Below are positions 8,223 through 17,025 of a stretch of DNA of 64,000 nucleotides, piece by piece. The translations under genes were made by a program, and so were the position numbers. Source of the stretch: Allocatelliglobosispora scoriae. GTDB taxonomy: Bacteria > Actinomycetota > Actinomycetes > Mycobacteriales > Micromonosporaceae. Location: assembly GCF_014204945.1 (NCBI RefSeq), contig NZ_JACHMN010000002.1, positions 1,068,503 to 1,132,502 of the forward strand, written 5' to 3'. Each line of letters starts with the position of its first letter. The stretch's first letter is position 1. A model generated the notes under the pieces. It did not search any database, was not told the DNA's origin, and worked only from the letters and a program-made list of their open reading frames with translations.

Positions 8223-9896
8223 ATGCGTACCCTGCTGCGCTCATTTCTTGTCGCGGTCCTCGCCGCCGGTGCACTCGCGGTCGCGAGTCCCGCGCAGGCC
8301 GCGTCGACCCCGGCCCGGATCATGCCGCTCGGAGACTCGATCACCTGGGGTGCCGGGTCGAGCACCACCTCCAGCTACCGGGCCGCGCTCTGGACCACGC
8401 TGGTTCGCCAGTTCGGCCACGGCATCGACTTCGTCGGCTCCGTCCAGTCCGGCAGCCTCCCCGACACCGACAACGAGGGCCACTCCGGCTGGCGCATCGA
8501 CCAGATCGCGGCGAGCTTCAACGGCTGGGCCGCGACCTACCAGCCGACCGTCGTGACCCTGCACATCGGCACCAACGACATGAACCAGAACTACCAGGTG
8601 GCGACCGCACCTGATCGGCTCGGCGCACTCATCGACCAGATCACCACGCAGCTGCCGCAGGCCACGGTGCTCGTCGCCTCGATCGTGCCCGCCCTCGACG
8701 CGGCGATCCAGGCCCGGATCAACACCTTCAACGCCGCCGTCCCCGGTCTCGTCAGCGCGCGGGCCAACGCGGGCAAGAAGGTCCGCTTCGTCAACATGGC
8801 GACCCTCGGCAACGCCGACCTCGCCGACACGCTGCACCCCAACGACGCCGGATACGCCAAGATGGCCTCGATCTGGGCGAGCGCGCTCGCCGCCGTCCTC
8901 ACCGACGGCCGCGACGCACCGGTCTTCACCAGCGGATTCGAGTCCGGCGCCGGCACCTTCCCCGGTGACACCGCCCCGACCTGGGCGGACACGGTCGCCG
9001 CGAGCATGAACGTCGGCGGCTACTGCTGCGCACTCACCGCGATGGAGGCGAGCCCGCGCCAGGAAACCGCGCACGGCGGCACGCGGGCGCTGATGTACTC
9101 CGGCAACGACACCAGCGCCACCCAGTCCTACGCATACGCCCAGCTCTTCGACGTGCATATCCCCGTGACGAGCCGCACCGAGCTCTCCTACTGGCTCTAC
9201 CCCCAGCAGGCCAACGGCACCTACACCGCCGTCGACCTGCTCTTCACCGACGGCACGGCACTGCGCGACTCCGGCGTCGTCGACCAGTTCGGCGTCCGGG
9301 TGCACCCGGCGTTCCAGGGCCGGGGCGGTCGCCTCGCGCTCAACCAGTGGAACCGGGTCCGCGCCTCGCTCGCGGGTGTCACCGGCAAGATCATCGATCA
9401 GATCCGCGTCGGGTACGACCAACCGGCCGCCACCGGACCGTTCCGCGGCTACCTCGACGACGTGACGGTCGGCGAGCGCTTCACGGCTCCCCCGGGAGAG
9501 GACCTGGCACTGCGGCGGACCGTGACCGGCAGCGCAGCCTGTGTCGCGACGGAGCCGCTGACCGCAGCGGTCGACGGGACCACGGCGGGCAACAGCAAGT
9601 GGTGCTCCGGGGTGGTCCCGGCACAGCTCCAGGTCGACCTGGGCCGGGTCGCGACCGTGCGGCGCGTCGTCGTGCAGCACGCCGGGGCGGGCGGCGAGTC
9701 GCCGAGCCTCAACACCCCGGCGTTCACGATCGCGACCAGCACCGACGGGAGCACCTGGACGACGGCGGCCGCGGTGACCGGCAACGTGGACAGCGTGACC
9801 TTCCACCAGCTCGCGGCGGCGGTGAGCGCCAGGTACGTCCGGCTGACGATCCCCGGCGTCGCCCGCATCTTCGCCTTCGAGGTCTACGGCGTGTAG
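8223..9896 (+). CDS. Secreted SGNH/GDSL esterase with two carbohydrate-binding-type domains
   Basis: A 557-residue exported hydrolase. The signal peptide is about residues 1-27 (ends PAQA). The SGNH catalytic domain (about 30-235) shows Ser39 in LGDSITWG, the Asn block HIGTNDM, and Asp202/His205 in DTLHPNDAGY, so the esterase site is complete; relatives act on acetylated polysaccharides. A jelly-roll-like module follows (about 240-420, FESGAGTFPGD onward), and the C-terminus (about 428-557) is an F5/8-type-C/CBM32 domain ending in ARIFAFEVYGV. It probably deacetylates an extracellular glycan. Two hairpins lie downstream. Confidence 0.88.
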   Translation: MRTLLRSFLVAVLAAGALAVASPAQAASTPARIMPLGDSITWGAGSSTTSSYRAALWTTLVRQFGHGIDFVGSVQSGSLPDTDNEGHSGWRIDQIAASFNGWAATYQPTVVTLHIGTNDMNQNYQVATAPDRLGALIDQITTQLPQATVLVASIVPALDAAIQARINTFNAAVPGLVSARANAGKKVRFVNMATLGNADLADTLHPNDAGYAKMASIWASALAAVLTDGRDAPVFTSGFESGAGTFPGDTAPTWADTVAASMNVGGYCCALTAMEASPRQETAHGGTRALMYSGNDTSATQSYAYAQLFDVHIPVTSRTELSYWLYPQQANGTYTAVDLLFTDGTALRDSGVVDQFGVRVHPAFQGRGGRLALNQWNRVRASLAGVTGKIIDQIRVGYDQPAATGPFRGYLDDVTVGERFTAPPGEDLALRRTVTGSAACVATEPLTAAVDGTTAGNSKWCSGVVPAQLQVDLGRVATVRRVVVQHAGAGGESPSLNTPAFTIATSTDGSTWTTAAAVTGNVDSVTFHQLAAAVSARYVRLTIPGVARIFAFEVYGV

Positions 9897-9937
9897 TGCC
9901 GTTGCAGCGGCGCATGACGACATCCATCTTTATGCAT

Positions 9938-10010
9938 GATCGCGCTCTTTCCCGGAAGTAGGCCCTACCGACATGTCCTGAGGGGACCGTTTCCGGGAAA
10001 GAACACGATC
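9938..10010. repeat. Dispersed GATCGCG...CGATC palindromic element, copy 1
   Basis: Arms starting GATCGCG at 9938 and ending CGATC at 10010 pair over about 20 bp around TTTCCCGGAA with two mismatches, with a loop of about 33 bases. Four further members lie at 44.6-45.2 kb. Here it follows the esterase gene and may help end its transcript. Confidence 0.65.
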
Positions 10011-10055
10011 TCGACCGTGCGCGGACGGCCGGCCGACTCGCACGACCGGCCCCGT

Positions 10056-10109
10056 GTTTGCCGCACAGCGTGGCCAAACTCCGGCGTTTGGCCACGCGGT
10101 GCAGCAAAA
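10056..10109. terminator. 24-bp hairpin of the GCAGCA/GTGGCC family
   Basis: Arms 10056-10079 and 10086-10109 pair at 21 of 24 positions around GCGTGGCCAAAC, with a six-base loop. The same arm sequence (TGCAGCA, GCGTGGCC) recurs in hairpins at 48046 and 57003, so this is a shared terminator-like element. Confidence 0.65.
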
Positions 10110-10126
10110 CGTCACAGGGTGGAGGC

Positions 10127-11179
10127 ATGGCTGGACGGATGCTGCGGTGGGGGCTCCCCCGCGACCCGCGGGCGGTGCCGCACCTGCTCGCGTTCGTCGT
10201 CACCGCCGTCGCCACCGTCCTGGTCGTCCGGGGCGCGCTCGCCGCGACGGGCTACCCGCAGATCGGCGGCGGCGGACTGCACGTCGCGCACGTGCTCTGG
10301 GGCGGCCTGCTGATGACCGTGGCGATCGGCACGCTGCTCTCCTTCGTCGGCCCCGTCGCCCGGCCGCTGGCCGCGATCGTCGGCGGCATCGGGTTCGGCC
10401 TGTTCATCGACGAGGTCGGCAAGTTCGTCACCGCCGACACGGACTACTTCTACCGCCCGGCCGTGGCGATCATGTATGTCGTCCTGGTCCTGCTCGTCCT
10501 CGGCATGCACTGGCTGCACGGACGCCGCCCGCTGCAGCCCGCCGAGTACCTCGCGAGCGCGCTGGACGAGGCGGTGGCCGGGGTCGCGGGCGGCCTCGAC
10601 GACCAGCGGCGCGACGAGGCCCGGCAGCGGTTGGCGCTCGCGGGCGGCCTCCCGGGCTCGGCGGCCGTCGGTGACCTGCTCGATCAGATCCCGCACGACC
10701 CGAGCGAGCTGATCGATCCGACCCGGGCGGTGGCCCGGCGCCTGCGGTGGCTCAACCGGATCTGGACCGCGCCGATGGCGCTGAGCCTGACCAAGGGCCT
10801 GCTCGTCCTGCAGACCCTCGCCACCCTGGTCACTCTGCTCGTCCTCGGCCTCATCGCGCTGCTGGAGCCCGGCGAGCAGATCGCCGAGGCCGAGTCGTTC
10901 GCGACGGCCGCCTCGACCGCCGGCGCGACCGCCTCGGCGATCTGCGTGATCATCGGTACGCTGCGGCGCAAGCGGGAGCCGGCGTCGGCGCTCGCCTGGC
11001 TGCAGCGAGCGGTGCTGGTGGACCTGCTGGTGACGCGGGTGTTCGCCTTCGCGCTGGAGGAGTTCGCCGCGGTCCCGTCGGTGCTGCTGGACCTCGCGAT
11101 GCTGACGGTCCTCGGTGTGGCGCAGGCCCGGGCGCAGGCATCCGCCGTCAGTCCGGCCGCACCACCCTCATCGTCCTGA
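10127..11179 (+). CDS. Polytopic membrane protein of unknown function
   Basis: A 350-residue protein with about four N-terminal membrane helices (roughly 17-38, 52-75, 78-97, 108-128), a soluble linker (about 130-220), and further helices at about 222-245, 255-275 and 300-335. A charged FIDEVGKFVT sequence lies between helices three and four. I do not recognise a family or active site. The start follows GGAGG very closely; an upstream in-frame start would fall inside the hairpin. Its end overlaps the convergent 843-aa gene by 32 bases. Confidence 0.65.
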   Translation: MAGRMLRWGLPRDPRAVPHLLAFVVTAVATVLVVRGALAATGYPQIGGGGLHVAHVLWGGLLMTVAIGTLLSFVGPVARPLAAIVGGIGFGLFIDEVGKFVTADTDYFYRPAVAIMYVVLVLLVLGMHWLHGRRPLQPAEYLASALDEAVAGVAGGLDDQRRDEARQRLALAGGLPGSAAVGDLLDQIPHDPSELIDPTRAVARRLRWLNRIWTAPMALSLTKGLLVLQTLATLVTLLVLGLIALLEPGEQIAEAESFATAASTAGATASAICVIIGTLRRKREPASALAWLQRAVLVDLLVTRVFAFALEEFAAVPSVLLDLAMLTVLGVAQARAQASAVSPAAPPSSS

Positions 11180-13679
11180 GCCGCTCCGCCGGACTCATGC
11201 CCACCCGCAGCTCCAGCAGGCGTACGCGCTCCAGCGCCGCCCGCGCGCTCGGGAAGCTCGCCACGGTGAGCCAGTCGTCGATCCCGTGGGCCTCGCTGCG
11301 GCTGAAGCCCAGTCGCATCAGGGCCAGCGTGATGTCGATGTCGGCGACCATGCTCAGCGGCGGCGAGGGCGCGTCACCGAGATCGCTGAGGTCGAGGAAC
11401 GACTCCTCGATCCGGGTGCAGCAGCGGTAGAGGCAGGTCAGGTTGGGCAGGTCGAACCAGTGCATGACCCGGGCCCGCTCGGTGAGCAGCAGCGAGTGGA
11501 TCCCCCACTGCTCGATGAGGTGCGACAGGCCCTTGATGTCCTTGCGGTAGTCGTCGTCTCGGTCGCATTCGGGCAGGGTGAGCCCGTCGTCCCAGATCGT
11601 CGCGAGCTCGGTGGCGCAGTCGAGGTCGTGCTCGGTCCAGACCCTGTCCCAGTCCTTCTTCGGGGTCTTGCGCAGCCGCTTCTGATAGTCGGTGGAGGAG
11701 TTCTTCAGGAAGCGCCACAGGCCGGAGGTGGCGCCGACGCCCCGCCGCTGCGGGCCGTGGTAGATCCGCCGGAAGCGCGCACTGCCGAGCTTGCCGATGC
11801 CCTGGACCCACAGGTATAGATAGACGCAGAGGATGAGCACCGCGACGCCGATCAGACTGCTGAAGACCACGCCGAACTCGTCCAGCCATCGCCAGCCGCC
11901 GAAGATCGTGATCATGTCTTCGCGCTTCATGTTGATGGTCGCGTCCAGCACGGTGACGATACCGATCATCGCGGCGAAGATGCCGACGAGGAGGCTCGCC
12001 TTCTGCGTACCGTCGAGTTCGCGGACGCGCCGCTCGTCGAAGGCGCCCGCGATGGCCTTGAGCAGGTCGTCATAGGAGGTCTTGACCCGCTCGGCGCGGT
12101 AGACGGTCTCGTCGCCCAGCTTCGATACCCGGCCGAAGAGGCCGGTCTCGGTGAGCGCGGCCCGCAGCCCCGGCTCCTGGTCGATGGTGCGCTCGCCGAT
12201 CCGCTGGTCATAGGACTCCTGGAGGGAGTCCGCCGCCGCACCGATGCCCGCCTGTGCCTGGTGCGACAGCGTGGCGATGTGCCGCAGATCGGCGACCGCC
12301 TGCTGGAGCACCTGGTGCAGCATGTCGACGGCGCTGTGCGCGCGCTCGAACGGCGCTCCCCACCGGATCATGAGGTGGGTGGAGAGGGCGTCCCACAGGA
12401 ACGCGCCCCGCTCCACCACCGCGTTGTAGACGCGCAGGTGGTTGCCCCAGATCTCCAGGTCGCGCTGGCGCAGGTGCAGCAGGTTGCCGGCCTGCGCCTC
12501 CAGGTCCGTCAACTCATTGATCACCTTGGCGGTACCGAGCTCCACCCGAGCGCGGCGCATCGCCAGACCGTTGCCGCCGTTCTCCTCGGCGGGAAACGCG
12601 GTCGAGCCGTTGAGCAGCATGTCCGGACCACCGGCGAGCAGCAGGTATTTCGGCACGCTGCGGGACGAGGCCGATCGGCCGTCGGCGCCGGGCTCGGTGC
12701 ACACCCGCCGCAGGATCAGCAGGTTGCCGTTGAGCACGCTGCGGGTCAGGGCATGGTCGCGAGCGTCGGCGACGCCCAGCAGCTCCTCGGTCCGCTCGCT
12801 GGTCCACTCGATCCAGGCCCCCGGCCCGCCCTTCTCGCGCAGCGCGAGGTAGCCCATCGGGTCGGCGGGCGGGGCCGTCGGCGCGGCCACCCAGAAGACC
12901 GGCAGGGTGTATTCACGTTCGAAGACATCCATGTGTACGCCGAACAGGTGCCGGGCGAGCAGCGCCTCCGCCTCGGCGGCGATCGCGATGAACGCGTCGC
13001 GGTAGACCGTGGCCCGGCCGGTGATCGGCTGGTCACTGGGTTCGACTCCGTTCGGGCGCATCAGGACGCTGCGCGGTGGCGAGCTCCACACGGAGACGGT
13101 GGCCTGGCAGCGCAGCTGGTCGAAGAGGGCCGAGAAGCGGAGGTCGATCATGACCCAGAAACCGACCGCGGGCGGTGCCATCCCGGTGATCGCTGCGAAC
13201 CGGTCCGCGTCGATGAAGAGCTGGTGCCGCAGCGACATCAGCGAGGTGTCGGTCTCCGTCCCGACCGGTGCGGAGAGCTGAGCGGTCAGCAGCTCGGCCT
13301 CGAGCTGCGCGATGAGGCTGTCCGCCGGACCGCTTCGGTAGCGGTGGCCGGTCCCGGTCGCCTCGCCGTCGGCACGGCCGGTGCCGTCGGGCGCGCTGCC
13401 CCGGCGCAGCCAGGCCCGGCCGGGGGAATCGTCGAGGACCCGGTGCAGGAGGGCACCGTACTTGACGGCGCGGTCCTGGTCCGTGTCACCCGCGTCGGTC
13501 GGGTCGTCCAGGTCGTTCGTGTTGTCCGCAGCCGTCGCCTCGTCGCGCTGAGGGGGGTAGCGGATGCCGAGCAACTGGACGTCGCGCCTCGTCAGCAACC
13601 ATGCCGAGGTCGTCGCGAGGACCAGTTGGCCGAGCTGGCTGAGATCCGGAAGCTCCTGAGAGGGGGCGCTGTCGGTCAC
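11148..13679 (-). CDS. Large two-helix membrane protein of unknown function
   Basis: An 843-residue protein. The first 550 residues are soluble: an acidic, low-complexity stretch at about 45-70 (ATAADNTNDLDDPTDAGDTD), a globular part with many Trp/Phe residues, and a helical, possibly coiled-coil region at about 400-550 (LEAQAGNLLHLRQRDLE onward). Two membrane helices follow at about 560-583 and 600-624, then a cytoplasmic tail of about 215 residues including a KRLRKTPKKDWDRVWTEHD segment. I see no catalytic motif. GTG 13679 has GGAG seven bases upstream. The geometry suggests a receptor or envelope complex component, but no function can be assigned. Confidence 0.7.
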   Translation of the reverse strand: MTDSAPSQELPDLSQLGQLVLATTSAWLLTRRDVQLLGIRYPPQRDEATAADNTNDLDDPTDAGDTDQDRAVKYGALLHRVLDDSPGRAWLRRGSAPDGTGRADGEATGTGHRYRSGPADSLIAQLEAELLTAQLSAPVGTETDTSLMSLRHQLFIDADRFAAITGMAPPAVGFWVMIDLRFSALFDQLRCQATVSVWSSPPRSVLMRPNGVEPSDQPITGRATVYRDAFIAIAAEAEALLARHLFGVHMDVFEREYTLPVFWVAAPTAPPADPMGYLALREKGGPGAWIEWTSERTEELLGVADARDHALTRSVLNGNLLILRRVCTEPGADGRSASSRSVPKYLLLAGGPDMLLNGSTAFPAEENGGNGLAMRRARVELGTAKVINELTDLEAQAGNLLHLRQRDLEIWGNHLRVYNAVVERGAFLWDALSTHLMIRWGAPFERAHSAVDMLHQVLQQAVADLRHIATLSHQAQAGIGAAADSLQESYDQRIGERTIDQEPGLRAALTETGLFGRVSKLGDETVYRAERVKTSYDDLLKAIAGAFDERRVRELDGTQKASLLVGIFAAMIGIVTVLDATINMKREDMITIFGGWRWLDEFGVVFSSLIGVAVLILCVYLYLWVQGIGKLGSARFRRIYHGPQRRGVGATSGLWRFLKNSSTDYQKRLRKTPKKDWDRVWTEHDLDCATELATIWDDGLTLPECDRDDDYRKDIKGLSHLIEQWGIHSLLLTERARVMHWFDLPNLTCLYRCCTRIEESFLDLSDLGDAPSPPLSMVADIDITLALMRLGFSRSEAHGIDDWLTVASFPSARAALERVRLLELRVGMSPAERLRTMRVVRPD

Positions 13680-14004
13680 GGCTCACTCCGATGAAGATCT
13701 TCGATTGTGGCGCGGTCCGCTCGTGGCGAGCCGCGAATACATCATTGTTCTTGGATCTGACGGACACGGTGTACCGGATCAGCCGGCCGCCATCGGATGT
13801 CCAACGGACCCAGGGTTCGGCAATGGGGCGCGGATGATGCCGGACACCGCTTTCCATTCGCTTTCAATCCGGTATCAGTCCGTCCGAATGCGCGTCCGTG
13901 AACCCCGCTTCACCTGGCGTTATCAATCTTACTATCCAATGTAGAGGGTCATACATGCGACTCATCGCCTTTTCTCGTAACCGTTGCCTGATCCAATGGG
14001 CGGC
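13680..14004. other. Gene-free stretch upstream of the broken hydrolase gene
   Basis: About 325 bases between divergent genes, with a lower-GC part at 13860-13960 (TATCAATCTTACTATCCAAT) that would suit promoters. A 79-codon open frame at 13705 lacks coding character. No palindrome or operator stands out. Confidence 0.4.
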
Positions 14005-14753
14005 ATGACAGTTTCACCATTCGGGGGCCGAGGGGTCGCGGCGGCAGCGGCCCGATCGCTGCTCGCGTTCTCCGTCCTCGCAGCAGCCGTCGCCCTCACC
14101 GCATCCCCCGCCGCCGCCGTCGCGGATGTGCAGGTCAACGTCAACTTCGACGCGCCGATCAGCACTCTCACGCCCGACGCGTTCGGCGCCACGATCACCG
14201 GTTACGGCAACCAGAGCTACATCACCAACAACGCCACACCCCGCACACGGCGACCGGTCTCACGGTCACGCCGGGCACGCTCAGCCTGACCCTCCCGGCC
14301 CGGTCCGTGAGCACCATCGTGATCGAGCCCGGCGCCGGCCTGCAGGCCGGCTACTTCACCAACACCACCCTCACCGGTACGCCGGTCCACCGCATCGACA
14401 CCACGGTGAACTTCAACTGGGGCGCCGGCGCCCCCATCGCCGGGGTGGGCGTGGACAACTTCAGCGTCCGGTGGACCGGTGCGGTGCAGATCCCGACCGC
14501 CGGGTCCTGGACGTTCACCACGACCAGCGACGACGGCGTCCGCCTGTGGATCGACGACACCCAGGTCGTCAATGCCTGGACCAACCACTCGACCCAGGAC
14601 GACGCGGGCGCCCTGACCCTCACCGCGGGCTGGCACCGGGTCCGGATGGAGTTCTACGACAGCGGTTACGATGCCGTGGCGAAGCTGTCGTGGACCGGCC
14701 CCGGCCAGGCCAAGCAGATCATCCCGGCGGTCCGCCTGCGGCAGAGCATCTGA
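14005..14753 (+). pseudogene. Secreted glycoside hydrolase remnant: N- and C-terminal ends joined, catalytic core lost
   Basis: The first frame (from ATG 14005) encodes a signal peptide ending SPAAA and a domain start (VNFDAPISTLTPDAFGATITGYG) like the opening of secreted TIM-barrel glycosidases. Near 14230 the reading moves to another frame, which encodes the end of a glycosidase beta-sandwich (TGLTVTPGTLSLTLPARSV, TIVIEPG) followed by a complete PA14-type domain (about 14340-14753, AGYFTNTTL to RLRQSI). Several hundred codons of catalytic domain are missing and the frame changes at the join. This is the signature of an internal deletion; the PA14 part alone could be translated from an internal start at 14307. 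The original GH family cannot be fixed. Confidence 0.75.
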
Positions 14754-14957
14754 CCGTCCTCGGCTGACCACCGTCGGCGCGTCGCGAGCCCGTCTCCTCG
14801 CGGCGCGCCGATCCCGGTCGCTCCTCGCCTCGTGCCGACCGACGTTGTCGGAACGGATCCGGCCCGGCGGAATGCCGTGGGATCATGCGGAAGGCGGCGG
14901 CGTCCGCCCCCGACAGGTCCCGGGCCGACGGCCCGCCGGCACGAGATGGTGGTCTGG

Positions 14958-15791
14958 ATGGCTCAGCGAGGCGACGGCGCGGTGCTGGTGACGGGCACCT
15001 CCAGCGGGATCGGCGCGGCGACGGCGATCGCCGCGGCGCAGGCCGGTTACACCGTGGTCGCGACGCTGCGGGACCCGACCCGGGCGGGCAGGCTGCGTGA
15101 CGCCGCGGAGGCCGCTGGGGTCCCGCTCGACATCCGCCCGCTCGACGTGACCGACGACGCCTCCGTGATGAACTGCGTCGCCGACACCGTCGCTGCCCAC
15201 GGCGGGCTGCACGCCGTGATCAACAATGCCGGTGCCGGGCACGTCGGCACGCTGGAGATCGACCCGTTGGAGCTGACCCGCGCCGTCTTCGAGGTCAACT
15301 TCTTCGGCGTGCTGCGGGTCAGCCGGGCAGCCATGCCGCACCTGCGGTCCGGCGGCGGCCGGCTCATCACCGTCTCCAGCGTCGGCGGGGTCGTGGGCCA
15401 GCCCTTCAACGAGGCCTACTGCGCGGCGAAGTTCGCCGTCGAGGGGTTCATGGAGAGCCTCGCCCCGGTCGCCGCGGTGACCGGGGTCGCGGTGAGCATC
15501 GTCGAGCCGGGCGCGGTCGCCAGCGACTTCGTCGCCGCCATCGACCTCACCGGTGACCACGGGCCCTACCAGGAGCTCTTCGACGCCTATCGGCGGCGGA
15601 CCGAGGGCGCTTTCGCCCAGGCCCAGTCATCACAGGACGTGGCGGCGGTCATGGTGCAGGTCCTCACCGCACCCCACCCCGCCCTCCGCTACCAGACCTC
15701 TGCCGCAGCCTCGCAGTTCGCCGCCGTCAAGCTCGCCGACCTCGACGGCAGCGCCGTGGTCGGCCTCACCTCGACCTGGCTGTCGGCATAG
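14958..15791 (+). CDS. Short-chain dehydrogenase/reductase (classical SDR)
   Basis: A 277-residue NAD(P)-dependent oxidoreductase with every classical SDR mark: TGTSSGIG nucleotide-binding loop near residues 11-18, NNAG at about 85-90, catalytic Ser141 (TVSSVGG) and Tyr154/Lys158 (YCAAK). The C-terminal extension continues to SALTSTWLSA-like sequence seen in retinol-dehydrogenase-like SDRs. ATG 14958 sits just before the Rossmann fold; ATG 14946 is four codons upstream and equally possible. The substrate is unknown. It follows the broken glycosidase gene without sharing an obvious operon. Confidence 0.88.
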   Translation: MAQRGDGAVLVTGTSSGIGAATAIAAAQAGYTVVATLRDPTRAGRLRDAAEAAGVPLDIRPLDVTDDASVMNCVADTVAAHGGLHAVINNAGAGHVGTLEIDPLELTRAVFEVNFFGVLRVSRAAMPHLRSGGGRLITVSSVGGVVGQPFNEAYCAAKFAVEGFMESLAPVAAVTGVAVSIVEPGAVASDFVAAIDLTGDHGPYQELFDAYRRRTEGAFAQAQSSQDVAAVMVQVLTAPHPALRYQTSAAASQFAAVKLADLDGSAVVGLTSTWLSA

Positions 15792-15942
15792 ATCGACGTT
15801 GACGGGTCTCACCTCGTCGTCGCACTCGACCGACTCACAGGCATCGGGACTCGGGACTCGGGAAAACGCTCGTTTCGCGATCCCCTTCTCGGTGTCGTCC
15901 ATCGAGGACGGCGACGAGGTCGCGAGGAACATGCGCCCGAGA

Positions 15943-16404
15943 TCAGGCGACGCAGAATTCGTTGCCCTCCGGGTCGGCCATGGTGACCCAGGTGTGCGGA
16001 CCCTGCCTGCCGTCCCACAACTTCGTGGCGCCCCGGGCGATCAGCGTGGCGACGACCTCGTCGCGGTCGGCATCGCCGAGACGAAGGTCGAGATGCATCC
16101 GGTTGTGCCGCCGCTCAGGCATCGACGGACCAGTCGTCGGGTCGCCCGGTCTCCCCTCCGGCCCCTCCTGGAACAGCATCCGCTGCCCGTCGGGGCGGTT
16201 GATGGCGGCGCCGCCCTTCCACACGAGGACCCCCTTGTAGGTCATGGTCTGGTCCTCGGTCGCGAAGCCCTCGTCGACCATCTTGCGGATGAACTCCTCG
16301 TTGCTGGGCTCGACCTCCCAGCCCAGCGTCTCGGCCCACCACTCGGCCAGCTCGTGCGGCCGCTCGGCGTCCACGGTCACCTGAAACCTCATCGGCGTAT
16401 CCAT
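15943..16404 (-). CDS. VOC/glyoxalase-like protein
   Basis: A 153-residue protein of the vicinal-oxygen-chelate fold: two beta-alpha-beta-beta-beta halves, starting FQVTVDAERPHELAEWWAET and ending WVTMADPEGNEFCVA, the usual last strand of this family. A His in RMHLDLR is well placed as one metal ligand, but a full ligand set is not evident, so it may be a binding or resistance protein and not an active glyoxalase. ATG 16404 is preceded by a GGAAG-like site. It diverges from the sigma-factor gene. Confidence 0.85.
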   Translation of the reverse strand: MDTPMRFQVTVDAERPHELAEWWAETLGWEVEPSNEEFIRKMVDEGFATEDQTMTYKGVLVWKGGAAINRPDGQRMLFQEGPEGRPGDPTTGPSMPERRHNRMHLDLRLGDADRDEVVATLIARGATKLWDGRQGPHTWVTMADPEGNEFCVA

Positions 16405-16524
16405 GCTTCCAGGCTAGGGAAGACCACCGACAGTTTCTCGCCGAACCGCCCGACCGGCGGAGCGAGCGGTAACCTACCCACCCGCCGCGGGGACCGGCGG
16501 CGTGTAGGTGCGTGGGAGGTAACG

Positions 16525-17025
16525 GTGACCGACGCACACGAATCGTTCCGGGAATACGTCCAGGGTCGCCTGCCGGGGCTGTCCCGGATCGCCTATCTGC
16601 TGACGGGCGACGCGCACCTCGCCGAGGAGCTGGTGCAGCAGACGCTGATCAGCGTCGCGGCGCGCTGGGAGCGGGTCGTCGCCGGCGGTGACCCGGAGCC
16701 CTACATCCGGCGCACCCTCTATCACCAGCACATCTCGTCCTGGCGGCGGCGCCGGCACGACGCGCTGCCGGTGGCCGAGGTGCCCGAGCGGCCCGGCCGC
16801 GACCACATCGGCGACATCGCCACCGCCGTGACGATGCGCCAGGCGCTGGCGCAGCTCGCGCCCCGGCAGCGGGCCGTGCTGGTGCTGCGGTTCTACGAAG
16901 ACCTCACCGAGGTGCAGACCGCAGCCGTGCTGAGCTGCTCGGTCAGCACCGTGAAGAGCCAGACCCGCGATGCGCTCGCCCGCATGCGGACCATCGTCCC
17001 CGACCTGGCGGAGGCACTGTCATGA
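16525..17025 (+). CDS. SigE-family ECF RNA polymerase sigma factor
   Basis: A 166-residue extracytoplasmic-function sigma factor. Region 2 (about 8-75) includes LSRIAYLLTGDAHLAEELVQQ; region 4 (about 105-160) carries LAPRQRAVLVLRFYEDLTE and the helix-turn-helix CSVSTVKSQTRDALARM. This is the SigE/'SigM-like' actinobacterial subgroup that lacks extra domains. GTG 16525 has GGGAGGT four bases upstream. The stop overlaps the start of the next gene as ATGA, so the membrane propeller protein downstream is translationally coupled and is its likely regulatory partner. Confidence 0.9.
   Translation: MTDAHESFREYVQGRLPGLSRIAYLLTGDAHLAEELVQQTLISVAARWERVVAGGDPEPYIRRTLYHQHISSWRRRRHDALPVAEVPERPGRDHIGDIATAVTMRQALAQLAPRQRAVLVLRFYEDLTEVQTAAVLSCSVSTVKSQTRDALARMRTIVPDLAEALS

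Noticed and set aside
8241-9923. Minus-strand 560-codon frame opposite the SGNH esterase
   Set aside because: No motifs; the plus strand contains the complete Ser/Asn/Asp/His blocks.
14307-14753. PA14 protein as an independent intact gene
   Set aside because: Upstream sequence in the same frame encodes the end of a glycosidase domain, and no ribosome-binding site is evident, so it is treated as part of a deleted gene.
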